The notes below the pieces were generated by a model. The model was not told where the DNA came from and made no database searches. It worked only from the letters and a program-made list of their open reading frames with translations. This document shows positions 14,358 through 17,160 of a DNA stretch of 17,160 nt, piece after piece; within the stretch, counting starts at the first letter, position 1; every line of letters starts with the position of its first letter. The stretch is from Desulfobacteraceae bacterium (GTDB taxonomy: Bacteria; Desulfobacterota; Desulfobacteria; Desulfobacterales; SG8-13), in contig JARFQH010000207.1 in the NCBI GenBank assembly GCA_029287875.1, forward strand, positions 1 through 17,160, given 5' to 3'. The position numbers and the translations under genes are program-made.

Positions 14358-16334
14358 TTATTTCAATTCCACGAACCCGTCACCTTCGATTCTGAGCATG
14401 CTGAGCTCTTTTAGCGCATCACGCTGACCGTCGAATGAGGTTAAGCCGGTAACGCCGGGAAAGTCTCTCAATCTAAGGAGTTCCTCTTTGATGGCGGTCC
14501 TCGATTGTACATCGGGGTGCTGACAAATCTGAAAGAGCATCATCGCGGTATCATAGGCCGTGGCCTCAATGACGCCCGGCGTCTCAGCGTAAGTGTCCTC
14601 AAACAGCTTGACGAACTCCCGGACCCGCAAATTCTGGCTATCAGGGAAAAAGCCGTCGGGCATGATGGCCCCCTGAACATAATCCCTTGCCATTTCGATC
14701 ATTTTAGGCGAATGCCATAAGTTCGTTCCCAATAGATACACATCCTCGATATCGTAATAGGCCAGTTGGGGAACGATCAGTCCGGCTTTCGCCGGGGCAT
14801 CGGGGATGAAAATCGCATCGAAATCGACGATCGCCTCGGGCCCTTCATCTTCCCTTCGCCCCCTGTCGCCGCGACTTATTTCCTGCTCCTCGTTGGTTGT
14901 GGTATCGGAATCCTGCGGGGGGCGAACGATGTCCTTTAAATCCCAGGGCGTATCGTAGAACTGACCGACGAGCTTTTTGATCGGTTCTGCAAAATCGGTC
15001 TGAGACGGATCGTAGGACTCGACACCGACGACGCGCCCCCCATGCTGAATGACCTCATCCCAGAAAAGATTCATGAACGTGGCGCCGTATTTTTCTTCAG
15101 GGTAAAGGATGACGAAGTTGCGCGCCCCAAGAACGTCTGCGGCATAGCCAACAATCTGCTTTACTTGCATTTCCGGGGTTATAAAATTGCGGAAAACCCA
15201 GTCCCCGATCTCCGTAATATTCTCTTTCTGGGTGAAAGTGACAATGGGGATGCCGTTTTTCTGGGCGATCTCGGCCGCATATTCGGCATCGACGAGCGGA
15301 CCGATGATTGCGGCAACCCTTGCCTGGACGAGCTCCTCGATCGCCACGGTCAACATACCGGGATCGGAACCGCTGTCCTTTACAACCAACTGAACGGGCT
15401 GGCCACCGATGTTCTGCTGGTTGAATCGGGCCAGTGCAATTTCAACGCCCTTCATCGCCCTGTCGCCGTACACTTTATACCGACCGCTGAGCGGCAGCAA
15501 GCACCCGATGGTGGTCCGGTTGTAAACGGTTCGACCGGAGAGCTCTTCCAACATCTGGCGGGCCTGCTGGTTGTATTCGTGCGCCGGATAGGCCGCCAGA
15601 AAATCCGAGAGAGCCTGAGCGGCTTGATCGTAATTGCTTTCTGCGGCCAGGTTGACCCCGAGCTGATACATCAGATAGCTCCGGGGCAGATCGTCTTGCA
15701 CATGTCCCAGCAAGGCAACAATGTCGCTGGTATTCAACAGGTTGATGGCGGTCTTCAGCTTGTCCTGGATCAACATCGACCGCGGCGCCTCTGCTGAACG
15801 GTAGGCCATGGTATAAAAATAAACGGCATCCTCGGGAGACTGCAGCGCAAGATAAGTATCGCCCAGAATTTCGTGTGTGCGGGCCTCCTGGCTTTTGGTC
15901 AAGGGCTGCTCGAGCATCATCGCGCCCAGCCGAACGGCATTGTCGTATAAGCCTTCTCCGTAATACGACGCCAAAATTCCGACTTTGGCATCACCCGCAA
16001 GCTCGTTAAGGGGGTAATCGGCCAGCAAGCGGTTGAACGAATCCCGGGCCGACTCGTATTGGCCCAGAGCGTTCTGAACGGTGCCGATGCGCAGCAGTAC
16101 CGCAGCTGCGGCCGGTCCGTCCGGATACTGGTCCAGGTATTGCCGGTAATAGTCGAGGGCTTTTTCGTAGTTCCGAGCTTCGAAAAACCCATCGGCTTCG
16201 AGCACTGTGTTTTGTCCGGGGTAAACCGCCGTCGGAACCGGTTCTGACACCACAACGGGTCGCGGGGCACAGGCCCATACGAACAGGAGGCCGCCGAACA
16301 GCAGGATGATGAGTTTCTTTGCGCCTGTTTTCAT
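14358..16334 (-). CDS. TPR and periplasmic-binding-protein lipoprotein, LpoA/penicillin-binding-protein-activator-like
   Basis: A 658-residue predicted lipoprotein. A signal peptide (KKLIILLFGGLLFVWAC) puts the lipidated Cys at 22. TPR-like helical repeats run from about 45 to 265 (NYEKALDYYRQYLDQYP, GQYESARDSFNRLLADYP). A type I periplasmic-binding-protein fold runs from about 275 (IGCLLPLSGRYKVYGDRAMKG) to the end. This TPR plus PBP layout is that of LpoA, the outer-membrane activator of PBP1A, and of related lipoproteins. A role in peptidoglycan synthesis is inference, and ligand sensing is an alternative. A charged, disordered insert (about 472-500, rich in D, E, R, T) interrupts the binding domain. 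The ATG at 16334 is preferred over a GTG at 16382, because the promoter at 16387-16414 would start transcription near 16380 and the signal peptide begins properly at this Met. Confidence 0.82.
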   Translation of the reverse strand: MKTGAKKLIILLFGGLLFVWACAPRPVVVSEPVPTAVYPGQNTVLEADGFFEARNYEKALDYYRQYLDQYPDGPAAAAVLLRIGTVQNALGQYESARDSFNRLLADYPLNELAGDAKVGILASYYGEGLYDNAVRLGAMMLEQPLTKSQEARTHEILGDTYLALQSPEDAVYFYTMAYRSAEAPRSMLIQDKLKTAINLLNTSDIVALLGHVQDDLPRSYLMYQLGVNLAAESNYDQAAQALSDFLAAYPAHEYNQQARQMLEELSGRTVYNRTTIGCLLPLSGRYKVYGDRAMKGVEIALARFNQQNIGGQPVQLVVKDSGSDPGMLTVAIEELVQARVAAIIGPLVDAEYAAEIAQKNGIPIVTFTQKENITEIGDWVFRNFITPEMQVKQIVGYAADVLGARNFVILYPEEKYGATFMNLFWDEVIQHGGRVVGVESYDPSQTDFAEPIKKLVGQFYDTPWDLKDIVRPPQDSDTTTNEEQEISRGDRGRREDEGPEAIVDFDAIFIPDAPAKAGLIVPQLAYYDIEDVYLLGTNLWHSPKMIEMARDYVQGAIMPDGFFPDSQNLRVREFVKLFEDTYAETPGVIEATAYDTAMMLFQICQHPDVQSRTAIKEELLRLRDFPGVTGLTSFDGQRDALKELSMLRIEGDGFVELK

Positions 16335-16386
16335 GAGAATCTTAATCTCGTCGATTGTGATGATCCGTTTACTGATACACACCGCG

Positions 16387-16414
16387 AAAATATCCCCAGA
16401 AACCTTTCGGTCAA
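16387..16414 (-). promoter_or_regulatory. Promoter of the LpoA-like lipoprotein gene
   Basis: On the minus strand TTGACC (plus-strand 16409-16414), a 16-base spacer and TATTTT (16387-16392). Predicted initiation is near 16380, leaving about 46 bases to the chosen ATG. An imperfect inverted repeat GCATACCGG/CCGGCATGC lies upstream at 16458-16478, possibly an operator or part of a terminator for the gene at 16612. Confidence 0.5.
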
Positions 16415-16611
16415 CGGTGCATGTCAGCCGATGATCAAGACCGAAAGCCCGTTGACTGCATACCGGATTCCGGCATGCGGTTCAAGGATTGGATTGACTT
16501 CCAGAGCTGAAATATCACGATGCCGGGGCATTCACGAAAATGCGCCTGCTCCCTCGGCGCAGTGCAAGTTGAATCGCGTTGCCCCCTGTCACCACCGGCT
16601 CGTTTTCGCGG

Positions 16612-17160
16612 TCATGCATCGTCCGCATAACGGTTTTGTATCGAACGGATGATGTCGATGATTGAAAAGAATATGTCAACAAGTTCAGGGTCGAAGTGTG
16701 AACCGGCATCATTTTCCAAAGTGGTCAGAACATCGGATTCGTTCCAGGCTTCCTTGTAAATCCGGGCCGAGGAGAGGGCATCGTAGACATCGGCCAGGGC
16801 AACGATTCTGCCAAAAAGGGGAATTTCGGTCCCCTTCTTGCCCCGGGGCCGGCCGGCAGGATCGGTATGACCGTTGAGCGGCAAGCCGTTGACCAGATCG
16901 ATATGGCCGGGATATCCCGATCCATCCCACTTTTCATGGTGTGTCAGGGCAACCTGTGAAGCGGCGTCATCGAATTCAGATTGCCGTCCCAAGAACAATT
17001 GCGCCCCCAGCACCGTGTGCTGTTTCATTATCTCGTATTCATCGCTGTTGAAACGACCCGGTTTTTTGAGAATCAAATCCGAAATGGCAACCTTGCCGAC
17101 ATCGTGAAGCATGGCCGCCATGCGGAGCAGATCACGATTCAAATCGATTTCTCTCTGCGG
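16612..17160 (-). CDS. HD-GYP domain protein, probable cyclic-di-GMP phosphodiesterase (5' end outside window)
   Basis: The C-terminal 182 residues of a larger protein; the frame is still open at the right edge, so the start and any sensor or receiver domain lie beyond it. The HD-GYP catalytic domain is clear: LHDVGKVAISD, the helix with IMKQHTVLGAQLF, ALTHHEKWDGSGYPG and VALADVYDALSS. HD-GYP proteins hydrolyse c-di-GMP with a metal-bound HD site. The GYP loop is extended: about 20 residues (HIDLVNGLPLNGHTDPAGRP) precede RGKKGTEIPLFGRIVA, where many members go directly from GYP to RGLKGEEIP. The C-terminus is short after the domain (RSIQNRYADDA). It is the upstream neighbour of the LpoA-like gene, but that gene has its own promoter. 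Confidence 0.92.
   Translation of the reverse strand, partial: PQREIDLNRDLLRMAAMLHDVGKVAISDLILKKPGRFNSDEYEIMKQHTVLGAQLFLGRQSEFDDAASQVALTHHEKWDGSGYPGHIDLVNGLPLNGHTDPAGRPRGKKGTEIPLFGRIVALADVYDALSSARIYKEAWNESDVLTTLENDAGSHFDPELVDIFFSIIDIIRSIQNRYADDA

Noticed and set aside
16431..16652. 73-codon plus-strand open frame between the lipoprotein and HD-GYP genes
   Set aside because: No ribosome binding site, no protein-like character, and it runs into the HD-GYP coding region on the other strand.

Overview
This window looks like ordinary chromosome from a Gram-negative, probably anaerobic member of the Desulfobacterota (Desulfobacteria-like). That placement is inference. It rests on moderate-to-high GC coding DNA, outer-membrane-type lipoproteins, a PxxKW-type cysteine-rich protein, HD-GYP and AEC genes, and a small gene that appears to use selenocysteine.

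Region 1 (1-735, minus strand): the first four codons of what is probably tuf lie at the left edge. They are preceded by four tRNA genes transcribed in the order Thr(TGT)-Tyr(GTA)-Gly(TCC)-Thr(GGT), with a promoter at 706-733. After about 400 bases of AT-rich non-coding DNA comes Region 2 (1137-3144, plus), an MltD-like lytic transglycosylase lipoprotein with three LysM domains. It converges almost end to end with Region 3 (3151-6453, minus), the run argJ, rluB-like pseudouridine synthase, UDP-HexNAc dehydrogenase.

Region 4 (6695-8738, plus) holds the main discovery. Between argJ and an AEC-family transporter lies a gene of 60 codons that standard ORF calling splits at an in-frame TGA. It encodes two CxxC motifs separated by the TGA. 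Directly downstream of that TGA is an 8-bp hairpin with a GGTCG loop, very like the bacterial SECIS element of E. coli fdhF. The gene has its own TTGACA-17-TACGAT promoter and an AAGGAGGG Shine-Dalgarno. It ends 3 bases before the TTG start of the AEC transporter, which is followed by a 25-codon leader ORF and truA.

Region 5 (8772-12158, minus): a PLP aminotransferase and a CLC chloride channel/transporter with CBS domains form a two-gene unit. Region 6 (12293-12762, minus) is a monocistronic unit for a nine-cysteine PxxKW protein, with a near-consensus promoter and a clear intrinsic terminator. Region 7 (12838-14338, plus) is a phosphofructokinase with a hairpin-containing leader. Region 8 (14358-16414, minus) is a TPR plus periplasmic-binding-protein lipoprotein resembling LpoA/PBP activators. 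Region 9 (16612 to the right edge, minus) is the C-terminal part of an HD-GYP phosphodiesterase.

Most of the window is housekeeping: translation, RNA modification, arginine and sugar metabolism, and envelope. No phage, transposon, CRISPR array or defence cluster was seen.
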